Positions 54,162-63,173 of a stretch of DNA of 64,000 nucleotides are shown one piece after another. Origin of the DNA: Athalassotoga sp049965695. Its GTDB lineage: Bacteria; Thermotogota; Thermotogae; Mesoaciditogales; Mesoaciditogaceae. The notes beneath the pieces were generated by a model. The model was not told where the DNA came from. It worked only from the letters and a program-made list of their open reading frames with translations, and searched no databases. Numbering within the stretch: the first letter of the stretch is position 1; each line of letters opens with the position of its first letter. A program made the translations under genes and the position numbers. The stretch spans positions 1-64,000 of the forward strand of contig NZ_JBMFWB010000002.1 of assembly GCF_049965695.1 (NCBI RefSeq), read 5' to 3'.

Positions 54162-55030
54162 TGGGTCGTGGCATTCAATTAGAAATAAAAAGAAAAATAT
54201 CATCCGTTAAATCAACGATGCACATGACAAAGGCCATGGAAATGGTGGCAACAGCGAGATTGCAACTTTTCAAGAAAAATTTCAAGAATTTTTATGAGTA
54301 CGAAAAAGAATTGTCTTCTGCTTTTCAAAGAATAAGCAGTTCAATCGAAGATATAGATGAAGTTAAAAACTTTATCTGGAAACACACACCTTCAAAAGTT
54401 ATGATCGTTGTTATATCAGGCGATATGGGACTTTGTGGTTCTTACAACGATGATATAGTTAACGCATCTTACGAAAGAGAAAAAAATCTTGGAGAATCAT
54501 TTGACTCTTTTTACGTAATAGGATCCAAAGCCAGCAAGAGAATGAGATTTGATGAGAAAAAAATAAGAAGGTCCATTACCGATATGTATTCAAAACCATT
54601 TTACGATGACGCACAAAGCCTTTCAAATGAGTTGATGAGGATATACACGAAAGGTGAAGTTGATTGCATTGAAATCATACACGGGTATTCGAAAACTTCT
54701 TTGGTGCAAAATGTTAAAGATGAAGTGTTTTTGCCAATAAAAATTGACAAACAATCTCAAAACATATCATATGATTTCGAACCTTCTGCCGAAGAAATGT
54801 TAAAAGTGGTTATGCCGCAATATTTTGGATCAAAGATGTACAGGATATTACTCGAATCAAGGGTATCGGAACAGAACGCGCGTCAGAATGCCATGAGGAA
54901 CGCAACGGAGAACGCTAAAAAACTTATAGATGATCTTAGTTTGAAATACAACAAAATGCGTCAATTTTACATAACTCAAGAAGTCATAGAAATAACAAAC
55001 AGTTCAGAAGGACTCAAAGGGGAGGAATGA
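54161..55030 (+). CDS. atpG: ATP synthase F1 subunit gamma
   Basis: 289 residues, the rotating central shaft. N-terminal IQLEIKRKISSVKSTMHMTKA (coiled coil), SGDMGLCGSYND, and the C-terminal ESRVSEQNARQNAMRNATEN helix. The ATG overlaps the atpA stop (TAATG). Confidence 0.96.
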   Translation: MGRGIQLEIKRKISSVKSTMHMTKAMEMVATARLQLFKKNFKNFYEYEKELSSAFQRISSSIEDIDEVKNFIWKHTPSKVMIVVISGDMGLCGSYNDDIVNASYEREKNLGESFDSFYVIGSKASKRMRFDEKKIRRSITDMYSKPFYDDAQSLSNELMRIYTKGEVDCIEIIHGYSKTSLVQNVKDEVFLPIKIDKQSQNISYDFEPSAEEMLKVVMPQYFGSKMYRILLESRVSEQNARQNAMRNATENAKKLIDDLSLKYNKMRQFYITQEVIEITNSSEGLKGEE

Positions 55031-55031
55031 A

Positions 55032-56426
55032 ATGAAAAAGGGAAAAGTTGTGGGAATTGTAGGCCCTATCGTTGACGTTAAATTTCCCACCGATAGCATT
55101 CCTAACATACATAATGCCTTAAAAGCGAAAATTAACGATAGAGAGATTATAATGGAAGCTGAGCAACTTATGGGAGATGATGAAGTAAGATGTATCGCCC
55201 TCGATTCGACAGACGGTTTAAGCAGAGGAACGGAAATCGAAGACAGTGAAGGACCCATCATGGTACCTGTGGGAAATGAAAATATGGGAAGAATTTTTAA
55301 TTTGGTCGGTGAACCAATAGATAAAAAGGGAACGGTCAAATCTAAAGAAAAATGGCCAATTCACAGAGAGCCTCCGTCCCTCGAAGATCAAAGCACAAAG
55401 GTTGAAATTTTAGAAACCGGTATAAAGGTTATCGATTTGATAGCACCTTTCCCGAAAGGAGGAAAGATAGGATTTTTTGGCGGCGCCGGCGTCGGGAAAA
55501 CAGTGCTTGTAATGGAAATGATAAGAAACATAGCGATAGAACACGGCGGCTTTTCGATCTTTGCGGGAGTTGGTGAAAGAACAAGGGAAGGTAATGAACT
55601 TTGGAATGAAATGATCGAAAGTGGCGTTATGGACAACACCGTGCTCGTTTTCGGGCAGATGAATGAGCCACCCGGCGCAAGATTTAGGGTTGCATTGAGT
55701 GCCCTTACGATGGCTGAATATTTCAGAGATGTTCAAAAGAAAGATGTCTTGCTTTTCATAGACAACATATTCAGGTTTGTTCAGGCAGGATCAGAAGTGT
55801 CTGCTCTTCTTGGAAGAATGCCATCCGCCGTCGGATATCAACCGACACTTTCGACGGACATGGGAGAACTTCAAGAAAGAATCACCTCTACGAAGTATGG
55901 TTCGATAACCTCTGTTCAGGCCATATACGTCCCGGCAGATGATATAACCGACCCTGCTCCAGCAACGACCTTCACGCATCTTGACGCAACTATAGTGCTT
56001 TCCCGTCAAATAGCCGAACTCGGACTTTACCCCGCCATGGATCCACTTGAATCTAACTCAAAATTACTTGATCCGTCCGTAATAGGTAAAGAACATTACG
56101 AAGTGGCAAGAGAAGTTCAGAGGGTCTTACAAAGATACAAGGATCTTCAAGATATAATAGCGATACTTGGAATGGAAGAATTATCGGAAGAAGATCGTTT
56201 GACAGTGCAAAGGGCAAGAAAGATCCAGCGTTTTTTAAGTCAACCTTTATTTGTCGCAGAGCACTTCAACAACATCAAAGGAGAATATGTATCGATAGCA
56301 GAAAACGTTAGGGGATTTAAAGAAATACTCGAAGGCAAGCACGATGACCTTCCGGAACAGGCTTTTTTGATGACCGGCACGATAGATCAAGCAGTACAAA
56401 AAGCCAAAAATTTAAGTGGAGCATGA
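55032..56426 (+). CDS. atpD: ATP synthase F1 subunit beta
   Basis: 464 residues, catalytic subunit. Walker A GGAGVGKTV, GERTREGNELW with the catalytic Glu, LLFIDNIFRF (Walker B), and the DELSEED-like region reading MEELSEEDRL. All usual motifs are present. Confidence 0.98.
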   Translation: MKKGKVVGIVGPIVDVKFPTDSIPNIHNALKAKINDREIIMEAEQLMGDDEVRCIALDSTDGLSRGTEIEDSEGPIMVPVGNENMGRIFNLVGEPIDKKGTVKSKEKWPIHREPPSLEDQSTKVEILETGIKVIDLIAPFPKGGKIGFFGGAGVGKTVLVMEMIRNIAIEHGGFSIFAGVGERTREGNELWNEMIESGVMDNTVLVFGQMNEPPGARFRVALSALTMAEYFRDVQKKDVLLFIDNIFRFVQAGSEVSALLGRMPSAVGYQPTLSTDMGELQERITSTKYGSITSVQAIYVPADDITDPAPATTFTHLDATIVLSRQIAELGLYPAMDPLESNSKLLDPSVIGKEHYEVAREVQRVLQRYKDLQDIIAILGMEELSEEDRLTVQRARKIQRFLSQPLFVAEHFNNIKGEYVSIAENVRGFKEILEGKHDDLPEQAFLMTGTIDQAVQKAKNLSGA

Positions 56427-56427
56427 C

Positions 56428-56829
56428 ATGTTCAGATTAAAAATTATAACGCCGGAGAAAATCGCGTTTGATAAAATGGCCAAATTCGTTGAATTTAAAA
56501 CGGTTAATGGGGCGATGGGTACATTGCAAAACAGACTTCCTTTTTTTGTTGCACTTGATATTGCCGAATTCGAAATTGAATCTGAGGACGGTCATAGAAT
56601 TTTTTTCGCCGTTCACGGTGGAATCGGGGAATTTTTCAACAACGTGTTTACCGTACTTTCGGATGCAGCAGAAAAGCCTGAGGATATAAACGTTGAAAGG
56701 GCTAAAAGAAGTCTTGAGCGTGCAAGAGTGGATATTGAAGAAGTTGAAGAAATCAGAAGGAAAGAACTTGAAATGAAAATTCAGAGGGCTCTTGTTAGGC
56801 TAAAAATTTCTCAAAAGAAGGAGAGGTGA
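56428..56829 (+). CDS. atpC: ATP synthase F1 subunit epsilon
   Basis: 133 residues from ATG at 56428: an N-terminal beta sandwich (RLKIITPEKIAFD, GTLQNRLPFF) and a C-terminal two-helix part (ERAKRSLERARVDIEEVEE) that can brake the motor. The in-frame GTG at 56416 lies inside atpD and is less likely. Confidence 0.93.
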   Translation: MFRLKIITPEKIAFDKMAKFVEFKTVNGAMGTLQNRLPFFVALDIAEFEIESEDGHRIFFAVHGGIGEFFNNVFTVLSDAAEKPEDINVERAKRSLERARVDIEEVEEIRRKELEMKIQRALVRLKISQKKER

Positions 56830-56834
56830 TCGAA

Positions 56835-57857
56835 TTGAAAATTGCCATTTTAACCGGAGGTGGAGATTGTCCGGGATTGAATGCGGTCATAAGAGGCATT
56901 GTCAAAGCAAAAAGAAGTGAAGATTCTGTCATCGGATTTAAAAGAGGTTGGGAAGGTGTCATCAACGACGATTACGTTAATCTTACCGAAGACGATGTCG
57001 AGGGAATACATCTTTTGGGTGGAACGATTCTTGGAACTTCGAGGACCAATCCTTTCAGCATAACGGATGGATCGAAAAAAGTCGTTGATAATTTTGAAAA
57101 AGAGAAGATAGACGCACTTATAGCGATAGGCGGAGATGACACTTTAAGTGTCGCAACCAAGTTCTGTGGTCTCGGTTTGAAAATCGTGGGAGTTCCCAAA
57201 ACCATAGACAACGATGTTTCAAACACAGATTACACTTTCGGCTTTCACACGGCTGTCAATGTCGGTGCTGACGCAATAGACAGGCTTCAGTCAACTGCCA
57301 AGTCACATGGGCGTATAATGTTAGTTGAACTTATGGGAAGAGATGCCGGATGGATAACGCTTGAGGCCGGTCTGGCTGCCGGGGCTCATCTTATATTGAT
57401 ACCTGAATTTCCAAGAACGATAGAAGAAATAGTCGAAATACTCGTAAAACGCATGAAGGTAAAGGGATACGCTGTTGTGGCCGTTGCGGAAGGTTTTAAA
57501 CCAACCAACCTTGAAAATGTCGTTGGAGATAAATCGACCATAGATCCATTTGGACACATAAAACTCGGAGGAATAGCACATTATCTTTCCGAAATCATAG
57601 AGCAAAAGACCGGATATGAAACCAGATCAGTGGTACTCGGACACCTGTTGAGAGGTGGGACCCCTACGGCTTTTGACAGAATACTCGGGACACGTTACGG
57701 AGTAGAGGCAATGAAACTCGTACAAAAAGGCGATTTTGGACGCATGGTGGCGTTGAGTGGAAATGATATAATTTCCATTCCGATAGAGTATGGAGTTGCC
57801 ACGAAGAAACTTGTACCTTTTGATTACTATAAACTTGCGGAGATGTTTTTTGGATGA
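56835..57857 (+). CDS. pfp: 6-phosphofructokinase, PPi-dependent type by sequence
   Basis: 340 residues from TTG at 56835 (GGAGAGG upstream). LTGGGDCPGLNAVIRG opens the family. The donor-site residues decide the type: ATP enzymes have GGDGS/T and PGTIDND, while this one has GGDDT (99-102, Asp at the switch position) and PKTIDND (Lys122), both signs of pyrophosphate as donor. It would run glycolysis reversibly while saving ATP. Its length fits the short PPi or mixed clade rather than the long plant type. Follows atpC with overlap of the frame ends. Confidence 0.9.
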   Translation: MKIAILTGGGDCPGLNAVIRGIVKAKRSEDSVIGFKRGWEGVINDDYVNLTEDDVEGIHLLGGTILGTSRTNPFSITDGSKKVVDNFEKEKIDALIAIGGDDTLSVATKFCGLGLKIVGVPKTIDNDVSNTDYTFGFHTAVNVGADAIDRLQSTAKSHGRIMLVELMGRDAGWITLEAGLAAGAHLILIPEFPRTIEEIVEILVKRMKVKGYAVVAVAEGFKPTNLENVVGDKSTIDPFGHIKLGGIAHYLSEIIEQKTGYETRSVVLGHLLRGGTPTAFDRILGTRYGVEAMKLVQKGDFGRMVALSGNDIISIPIEYGVATKKLVPFDYYKLAEMFFG

Positions 57858-58372
57858 AAGGTGAACATCCTTACGTCAAATGGGCAATAAAAGTCATAGA
57901 ATCGAAAATAAGAAAAGGGATTAATCTTGAACCCGATCCAAGCCTTCTGCCTTCCGAACTTTTCCAAAAAAAGGCGGGTGCATTTGTAACCCTCCACACG
58001 CTTGACGGCGATCTAAGAGGATGCATAGGTACTTTTTTGCCGACAACGCAGGATCTTGCACATGAAATAGCACAAAACGCGATATCCGCAGCGCTTGAAG
58101 ATCCGCGTTTTGAACCTGTGAGTCCAGAAGAATTGGATGATATAGTTGTCAGCGTTGACGTACTTTCGATGCCAGAAGAGATAAAATCTGAAAAAGTACT
58201 TGATCCCAAAAAATATGGTATTATTGTTGAAAGTGGGTGGAGAAGAGGACTTTTACTTCCGGATCTTGAAGATGTCGATACGGTAGAAGATCAAATAAAG
58301 ATAGCGATGATGAAAGCCGGAATAAAAAAGTATGATAGAATATATCGATTCACGGTTGAAAGATATCACTGA
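57854..58372 (+). CDS. AMMECR1-domain protein (AmmeMemoRadiSam system A type)
   Basis: 172 residues. AMMECR1 hallmarks: GAFVTLHTLDGDLRGCIG, NAISAALEDPRFEPV, VSVDVLSMPEEI, and the LLPDLEDVDTVEDQI block. In some genomes it is encoded with Memo and radical SAM proteins, but neither is present here. Biochemical function unknown; nucleic-acid or modification roles are only proposed. Overlaps the phosphofructokinase by 4 bp. Confidence 0.88.
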   Translation: MKGEHPYVKWAIKVIESKIRKGINLEPDPSLLPSELFQKKAGAFVTLHTLDGDLRGCIGTFLPTTQDLAHEIAQNAISAALEDPRFEPVSPEELDDIVVSVDVLSMPEEIKSEKVLDPKKYGIIVESGWRRGLLLPDLEDVDTVEDQIKIAMMKAGIKKYDRIYRFTVERYH

Positions 58373-58386
58373 ACGGGGGTAAGACC

Positions 58387-59022
58387 ATGGAAGTTAAACA
58401 GGCAGAAGAATTATCAAAAATGCTTTCTACCTTGGATGGTGTGATGAAAGCAAAGGTAATACTCGATCCAGAAAGTGGTGAACTCACCGAAGTTCATATT
58501 CTTGCTTATGGAGATAAAAATCCCAAACAAATCGTAAGAGATATCGAAACGGCCATACTTACCATCTCTGGAGAAAGAATAGATAGAAGAATAATAAGCA
58601 TAGCACAAATGGGTGGTGAAGGCCAAACCGAGGATAATACGGCTGGCTTTAAAGTGCAATCTGCCGGTCTTTCTGAAGATGGAACGGAAATAGAGATTAG
58701 CGTTGGAATAACAATGGGTATTTCTTCCAAAGATTCAAAAAGGAGAGGTATAAAATCTTTTAAAAATGTACTCAAATTGTCTGCGGAAGCAACCATGGAA
58801 GCGATGGAAAGCGTTGCCGAGTCCAAGTTGAAATTTTCCCTTGACGAGATAAGAGAGGTAACTATCGAAGATAGAAAATTTTTCATAGGCATAATGACCG
58901 TTATTTCCAGTTTGGGTATGACAAAAGAACTTGTTTTTTCAGGTAAAATCGAGTTTAACTCGGTTAAAGATATTGCCGAGGCGATAATCGAGAAGGTAAA
59001 TTCTTCCGGTTTGAAGTTTTAA
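58387..59022 (+). CDS. Conserved-looking protein of unknown function upstream of minD
   Basis: 211 residues, soluble, acidic. The first ~75 residues (LSTLDGVMKAKVILDPESG, EVHILAYGDKNPKQIVRDIE, DRRIISIAQ) look like a small alpha/beta domain that senses or binds something. The rest (VGITMGISSKDSKRRGIKSF) is a second alpha/beta part rich in Val/Ile. I cannot name the family. It ends 14 bp before minD and has its own ribosome binding site, so a link to division control is possible. Confidence 0.68.
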   Translation: MEVKQAEELSKMLSTLDGVMKAKVILDPESGELTEVHILAYGDKNPKQIVRDIETAILTISGERIDRRIISIAQMGGEGQTEDNTAGFKVQSAGLSEDGTEIEISVGITMGISSKDSKRRGIKSFKNVLKLSAEATMEAMESVAESKLKFSLDEIREVTIEDRKFFIGIMTVISSLGMTKELVFSGKIEFNSVKDIAEAIIEKVNSSGLKF

Positions 59023-59036
59023 GGAAGGTGGTTTGA

Positions 59037-59849
59037 TTGTCAAAGGTTTATGTTATTACCTCCGGTAAAGGTGGAGTCGGAAAGACCACCTTAACGGCTA
59101 ATTTAGGTACGATAATGGCCTCTAAGGGAGACAGAGTTGCCCTCATAGATGCGGATATAGGAATGAAAAATCTTGATGTCGTAATGGGACTTGAAAACAG
59201 AATAATTTACACAAGCATGGATGTTGTAAACGGTAAAATAGACGTTTTCGATGCCCTCGTAAGGCACAAACAACTCAAAAATTTAAGTCTTTTGCCTGCT
59301 TCTCAGGTTGCCACAAAAGAGATGATCTCTCCTGATGATATGAAAAAGATAGTTTCTCAAATTTCAGAGAAATTCGATTACATACTCATTGATTGTCCCG
59401 CTGGCATAGAAAGAGGTTTCAGAAATGCGGTTGCACCCGCTGAAGAAGCCCTTGTGGTTACGACACCGGAATTGCCTGCAATAACTGATGCGGATAGAGT
59501 TATAGGTCTTCTCGAAAACATGAATTTCGAGGATTCGAAGATCCATCTCATAATCAACAGATTTAAGCCTCATATGGTAAGACACGGTGACATGCTCACG
59601 ATTGAGGATATAAAATCCGCTCTCTCGATAGACATAATAGGAATCGTGCCGGATTCTGAAGATGTAATAGTGGCTACAAACAAAGGGATACCGCTTGCCC
59701 TTATGGATGGAAAAGACAGGATGGGAAAGATCTTGGAAGGAATTGTCTTAAGACTCAAAGGAGAAGAAATCCCGATCCCGACACTTGAAGAGCTCGAAGA
59801 AAAGCAGAGTTGGTGGAAAAATTTCAGAAATCTTTTCAGGCGAGATTGA
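59037..59849 (+). CDS. minD: Septum site-determining ATPase MinD
   Basis: 270 residues. Deviant Walker A GKGGVGKTT with Lys11 and Lys16, IDADIGMKNLD, IDCPAGIE, TTPELPAITDADR. The C-terminal end, WWKNFRNLFRRD, is an amphipathic helix for membrane binding. It recruits MinC and is driven off the membrane by MinE. The start is TTG at 59037 with GGAAGGTGG upstream. Confidence 0.97.
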   Translation: MSKVYVITSGKGGVGKTTLTANLGTIMASKGDRVALIDADIGMKNLDVVMGLENRIIYTSMDVVNGKIDVFDALVRHKQLKNLSLLPASQVATKEMISPDDMKKIVSQISEKFDYILIDCPAGIERGFRNAVAPAEEALVVTTPELPAITDADRVIGLLENMNFEDSKIHLIINRFKPHMVRHGDMLTIEDIKSALSIDIIGIVPDSEDVIVATNKGIPLALMDGKDRMGKILEGIVLRLKGEEIPIPTLEELEEKQSWWKNFRNLFRRD

Positions 59850-59862
59850 GGAGATGATCTAA

Positions 59863-60150
59863 ATGGGATTTTTTGACTTCTTTAGAAGGAAAAAAGACGA
59901 TACCAAAGACTCTGCGAGGGAATCCGCTAAAGAAAGGCTTGATACGCTGGTGGGTGGCGGCAGAAGGTTTATATACAGAATAGACGAATTCGAAGATAAG
60001 GAAGATCTTGAGAAAAAAACAGAAGAGATAAAACTGAAGATCCAGCAAGAGGCTTCCGAACTCTTCAAAACTGACATAGATAAAGTAAAAATCGTTGTCG
60101 AAGAGCACAACGGATATGTCATAATAATAACGAACATAAATTTTGAATGA
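59863..60150 (+). CDS. minE: Cell division topological specificity factor MinE
   Basis: 95 residues. N-terminal amphipathic MGFFDFFRRK (membrane touching), then SARESAKERLDTLVGGGRRF in the place of the MinD-stimulating helix. A C-terminal dimerisation part follows (EIKLKIQQEASELFKTDIDK). Less conserved than E. coli MinE, but position after minD and the pattern agree. Confidence 0.88.
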   Translation: MGFFDFFRRKKDDTKDSARESAKERLDTLVGGGRRFIYRIDEFEDKEDLEKKTEEIKLKIQQEASELFKTDIDKVKIVVEEHNGYVIIITNINFE

Positions 60151-60151
60151 A

Positions 60152-60553
60152 ATGCAGCAGATAAAGATTAAAAGTTCGAAACATTTTGAGTTCATAGATT
60201 TAACCGAAGAGATCGAGCGGATCGTTTCTGAAAGCAAGTTAATGGCAGGAATGTGTTTCATTTACGTGCCACATACAACTGCGGCTGTAACGATAAACGA
60301 AGATGCTGATCCGGATGTAAAAACAGATATAATTTCTTTTATTCAAAGACTTGTTCCATGGAATGGGAATTATTTGCATACGGAGGGAAATTCAGCGGCA
60401 CATATTTTGTCGACGATTATAGGTGTTTCCGTTGCCATTCCTTTTGATGATGGTGCTTTATCTCTTGGAAGATGGCAAGGGATATATTTTTGTGAGTTTG
60501 ATGGTCCGAGAGAAAGAAATGTTGATGTAATTCTTACGGAGGCGAAATCATGA
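60152..60553 (+). CDS. YjbQ/UPF0047 family protein
   Basis: 133 residues. MCFIYVPHTTAAVTINEDAD, then HTEGNSAAHILSTIIG and LGRWQGIYFCEFDGPRERNV are the invariant parts. The family shows weak thiamine-phosphate synthase activity in some tests, and its real role is unclear. ATG at 60152, just after the minE stop; TTG at 60143 is also in frame. Confidence 0.85.
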   Translation: MQQIKIKSSKHFEFIDLTEEIERIVSESKLMAGMCFIYVPHTTAAVTINEDADPDVKTDIISFIQRLVPWNGNYLHTEGNSAAHILSTIIGVSVAIPFDDGALSLGRWQGIYFCEFDGPRERNVDVILTEAKS

Positions 60554-61284
60554 GAAGATACTTTTTGGCGATTTTTGTTTTTATCATACCGGTTTTAACC
60601 TTTGCCGCTGTATCTTTTCCATATGGTTCTGTTATGAATTTCAATCCTTCATACATGGTTTACAACACGCAATGGTCGGTATCTTATGAAACATATTTTG
60701 GTGAGCCTCAGCAAATGGATTTCGTGATCTTTCAACCTTTCAAAAATGGTTTTGCGGGTAAATTGGGCTTTTACACATCAGGAGCGACAAGCGGAATAGC
60801 CTATTCCGTCGCGACAAAATCAGGTAACCTTAACTTTGGTTCTGATTTTTTAATATCCGATTACGGTACAAATGTTTCATTGAATTTTGGAGCCGGTATG
60901 GTTGAGAAAATCTTACAAAATCTCGATCTGTCTGTGAGATTGCCAAACGTATTAACGTACACCTACGGAAAAAGCATAAACGTTTATCCAAATTTCGAAG
61001 TCGGTCTGAATCTTCCTTATGAATACTGGTCACTTGGTGCATTTTTATCCGTTAATCAATTTGTCAGCGGTGGATTCTGGGGAAGTCTTTCCGCTTTTAA
61101 CATTCAGGCATTGGCACGCATTTATGGCGGGTATATTCCTTCCACTCCTTCGATAACTCAAAACGTTTTCGATTTCAACCTTCAGGGTTCTATCGGATCG
61201 ATGAGTTTTGCCTACCTTTACAAATATGTTTGGGGTACAACCAAAAGTCAAGAAAATGGTTTCAGAATATCGGCTGAATGGTGA
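60550..61284 (+). CDS. Predicted secreted beta-barrel / outer envelope protein
   Basis: 244 residues with a clear signal peptide (about 1-19, RRYFLAIFVFIIPVLTFA with A-A cleavage region). The mature part consists of alternating polar/aromatic strands (WSVSYETYF, GFAGKLGFYT, NVSLNFGAGM, YEYWSLGAFLSV) and ends in an aromatic residue (FRISAEW), as expected for an outer-membrane (toga) beta barrel. No family recognised. It overlaps YjbQ by 4 bp and precedes obg. Confidence 0.65.
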   Translation: MRRYFLAIFVFIIPVLTFAAVSFPYGSVMNFNPSYMVYNTQWSVSYETYFGEPQQMDFVIFQPFKNGFAGKLGFYTSGATSGIAYSVATKSGNLNFGSDFLISDYGTNVSLNFGAGMVEKILQNLDLSVRLPNVLTYTYGKSINVYPNFEVGLNLPYEYWSLGAFLSVNQFVSGGFWGSLSAFNIQALARIYGGYIPSTPSITQNVFDFNLQGSIGSMSFAYLYKYVWGTTKSQENGFRISAEW

Positions 61285-61290
61285 TTTGCG

Positions 61291-62532
61291 ATGATCGATA
61301 GGGTTAAAATACACGTTGCCGCCGGTGACGGGGGTAACGGTGTTGTGAGTTTCAGAAGAGAAAAATTCATACCTAAAGGTGGCCCAGATGGTGGAGATGG
61401 GGGCAACGGTGGAAGTGTCATCGTAGAAGCAACCAATTTTATGAGCACTTTGAACGATTTTAAGTACAAAAAACACTTTAGAGCCCAATCAGGCGCAAAA
61501 GGAATGGGATCGAATATGACGGGTAAATCCGGCGATGATCTTATCATAAAGGTGCCGGTTGGAACGGTTATAAAAATAGAAGGTAAGACAATTGCGGATC
61601 TTAACGAAGATGGAAAGAAAGTTATAGTTGCGAGGGGTGGAAAGGGTGGAAGAGGCAATTCGCATTTCGCGACTCCAACCCGTCAGGCCCCAACGATCGC
61701 CGAAAACGGAGAACTCGGAGAAGAGCATGAAATAGAATTTGAATTAAAACTGCTTGCAGATGTAAGTTTGGTGGGATTACCAAATGTGGGAAAATCTTCT
61801 TTGATCTCCGTGATGACAAATGCACATCCTAAAATTGCTGACTATCCTTTTACCACGCTCGATCCGGTACTTGGCAAAGTGGAAATAGGGCACGGAGTTT
61901 CTTACGTTATTGCCGACATTCCAGGATTAATAGAAGGGGCACACGGAGGGAAAGGGCTTGGCGATGAATTCTTAAAACATGCCGAGCGCACCCGCGTTAT
62001 CGCCCATGTGCTCGATTCTTCCAGCGAAGATGTACTAAACGATTATAAAAAAATAAGAGAAGAAATGGTACTTTACAGTCATGATTTTGAAAAAAAAGCA
62101 GAGATAATAATTTTAAACAAATGTGATTTAGTCGATGAGCAAAGGATTTCTAAAATTTTAAAACTTTTTCCAAACAGAAAAGTTTTTGTGGTTTCGGCTC
62201 TTGCAAGAACCGGCATCGAAAACCTTAAAAACGCACTCTATTACGAAATTCAAAAAGCACCATTTGTTGAATTCAAAGTTGATGAATCGATTAACATTTC
62301 AACCAATGAAGAGCCTTCGATCTCCATTGAAAAAATGGAAAACTCATTTTTCGTTAAAGGTAAAACGATCGATCAACTGCTGAGAAAATATCAGTTAAAT
62401 CAACCTGATGGAATGGAAATATTCATGAAAAAGTTGGATGAATTGGGCCTTGAAAAGCAACTTGTTAAATTGGGCATCAAAGAAGGAGATACAGTTGTGA
62501 TAAATGATATGGAGTTTGAGTATCACAAATGA
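61291..62532 (+). CDS. obg: GTPase Obg/CgtA
   Basis: 413 residues: a glycine-rich Obg fold (1-~155; GDGGNGVVSFRREKFIPKGG, GGRGNSHFATPTRQAP), a G domain (GLPNVGKSSL, DIPGLIEGA, NKCDL) and a C-terminal OCT domain (about 335-413, FFVKGKTIDQLLRKYQLNQ). Acts in 50S assembly and stress response. The L21-L27 genes often before it are not in view. Followed by nadD with 4-bp overlap. Confidence 0.96.
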   Translation: MIDRVKIHVAAGDGGNGVVSFRREKFIPKGGPDGGDGGNGGSVIVEATNFMSTLNDFKYKKHFRAQSGAKGMGSNMTGKSGDDLIIKVPVGTVIKIEGKTIADLNEDGKKVIVARGGKGGRGNSHFATPTRQAPTIAENGELGEEHEIEFELKLLADVSLVGLPNVGKSSLISVMTNAHPKIADYPFTTLDPVLGKVEIGHGVSYVIADIPGLIEGAHGGKGLGDEFLKHAERTRVIAHVLDSSSEDVLNDYKKIREEMVLYSHDFEKKAEIIILNKCDLVDEQRISKILKLFPNRKVFVVSALARTGIENLKNALYYEIQKAPFVEFKVDESINISTNEEPSISIEKMENSFFVKGKTIDQLLRKYQLNQPDGMEIFMKKLDELGLEKQLVKLGIKEGDTVVINDMEFEYHK

Positions 62533-63134
62533 TTGGGATTTACGGCGGAACTTTTGATCCCGTTCATAACGGTCATTTGATAATAGCAACTGAAATTTTG
62601 AACATCACCTCTCTTGAAAAGATAATCGTGATGCCGACAAGAACTCCGCCTCACAAAGACGGAAAAGTATCCGCAAATTTTGAAAAGCGTTTTGAATGGA
62701 CAAAAACTGCATTTGACGGTTTGGAAAAGATCGAAATTTCTGATTTTGAGAACAACGCCAATCCATCTTACACCATTGATACGATACGTTACTTTCAGAA
62801 TAAATACGGCAAAGTTGCGTACATAATGGGCGAAGATAGTTTTGTGAATATAGAAAAATGGTACGAATACGAAGAAATACTTAATTTAGCGAGGCTTTAC
62901 GTCTATCCAAGGTATTGTGATAGAAGTCTTACAACAACTTTGATAAAACGTTTCAAAAATCACGATGTGCATTTTTTGTCCGAAATGCCCGTTATCCAGA
63001 TATCTTCGACTGCGATAAGGGAAAGGGCACAATCCGGTCTTTCGATAAGAGGATACGTCCCTGAAAAAATTGAAAAAGATATACTCGATTTTTACCAACA
63101 AATTGGTAATCAAAAGAAAAACAACGATCGGTGA
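62529..63134 (+). CDS. nadD: Nicotinate-nucleotide adenylyltransferase
   Basis: 201 residues. GIYGGTFDPVHNGHLIIATE (nucleotidyl-transfer motif), MPTRTPPHKD and the C-terminal ISSTAIRERAQSG (ISSTxIR) are diagnostic. Makes deamido-NAD in NAD synthesis. Last gene of the long plus-strand run; no rsfS follows before the convergent gene. Confidence 0.93.
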   Translation: MIGIYGGTFDPVHNGHLIIATEILNITSLEKIIVMPTRTPPHKDGKVSANFEKRFEWTKTAFDGLEKIEISDFENNANPSYTIDTIRYFQNKYGKVAYIMGEDSFVNIEKWYEYEEILNLARLYVYPRYCDRSLTTTLIKRFKNHDVHFLSEMPVIQISSTAIRERAQSGLSIRGYVPEKIEKDILDFYQQIGNQKKNNDR

Positions 63135-63173
63135 AAAAACGGCGAATGGCAATTCAGACTGTGGTATGTGATT

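Noticed and set aside
63135..63173. Possible terminator between nadD and the convergent aminopeptidase gene
   Set aside because: No stem of useful length with a T-run could be found on either strand.
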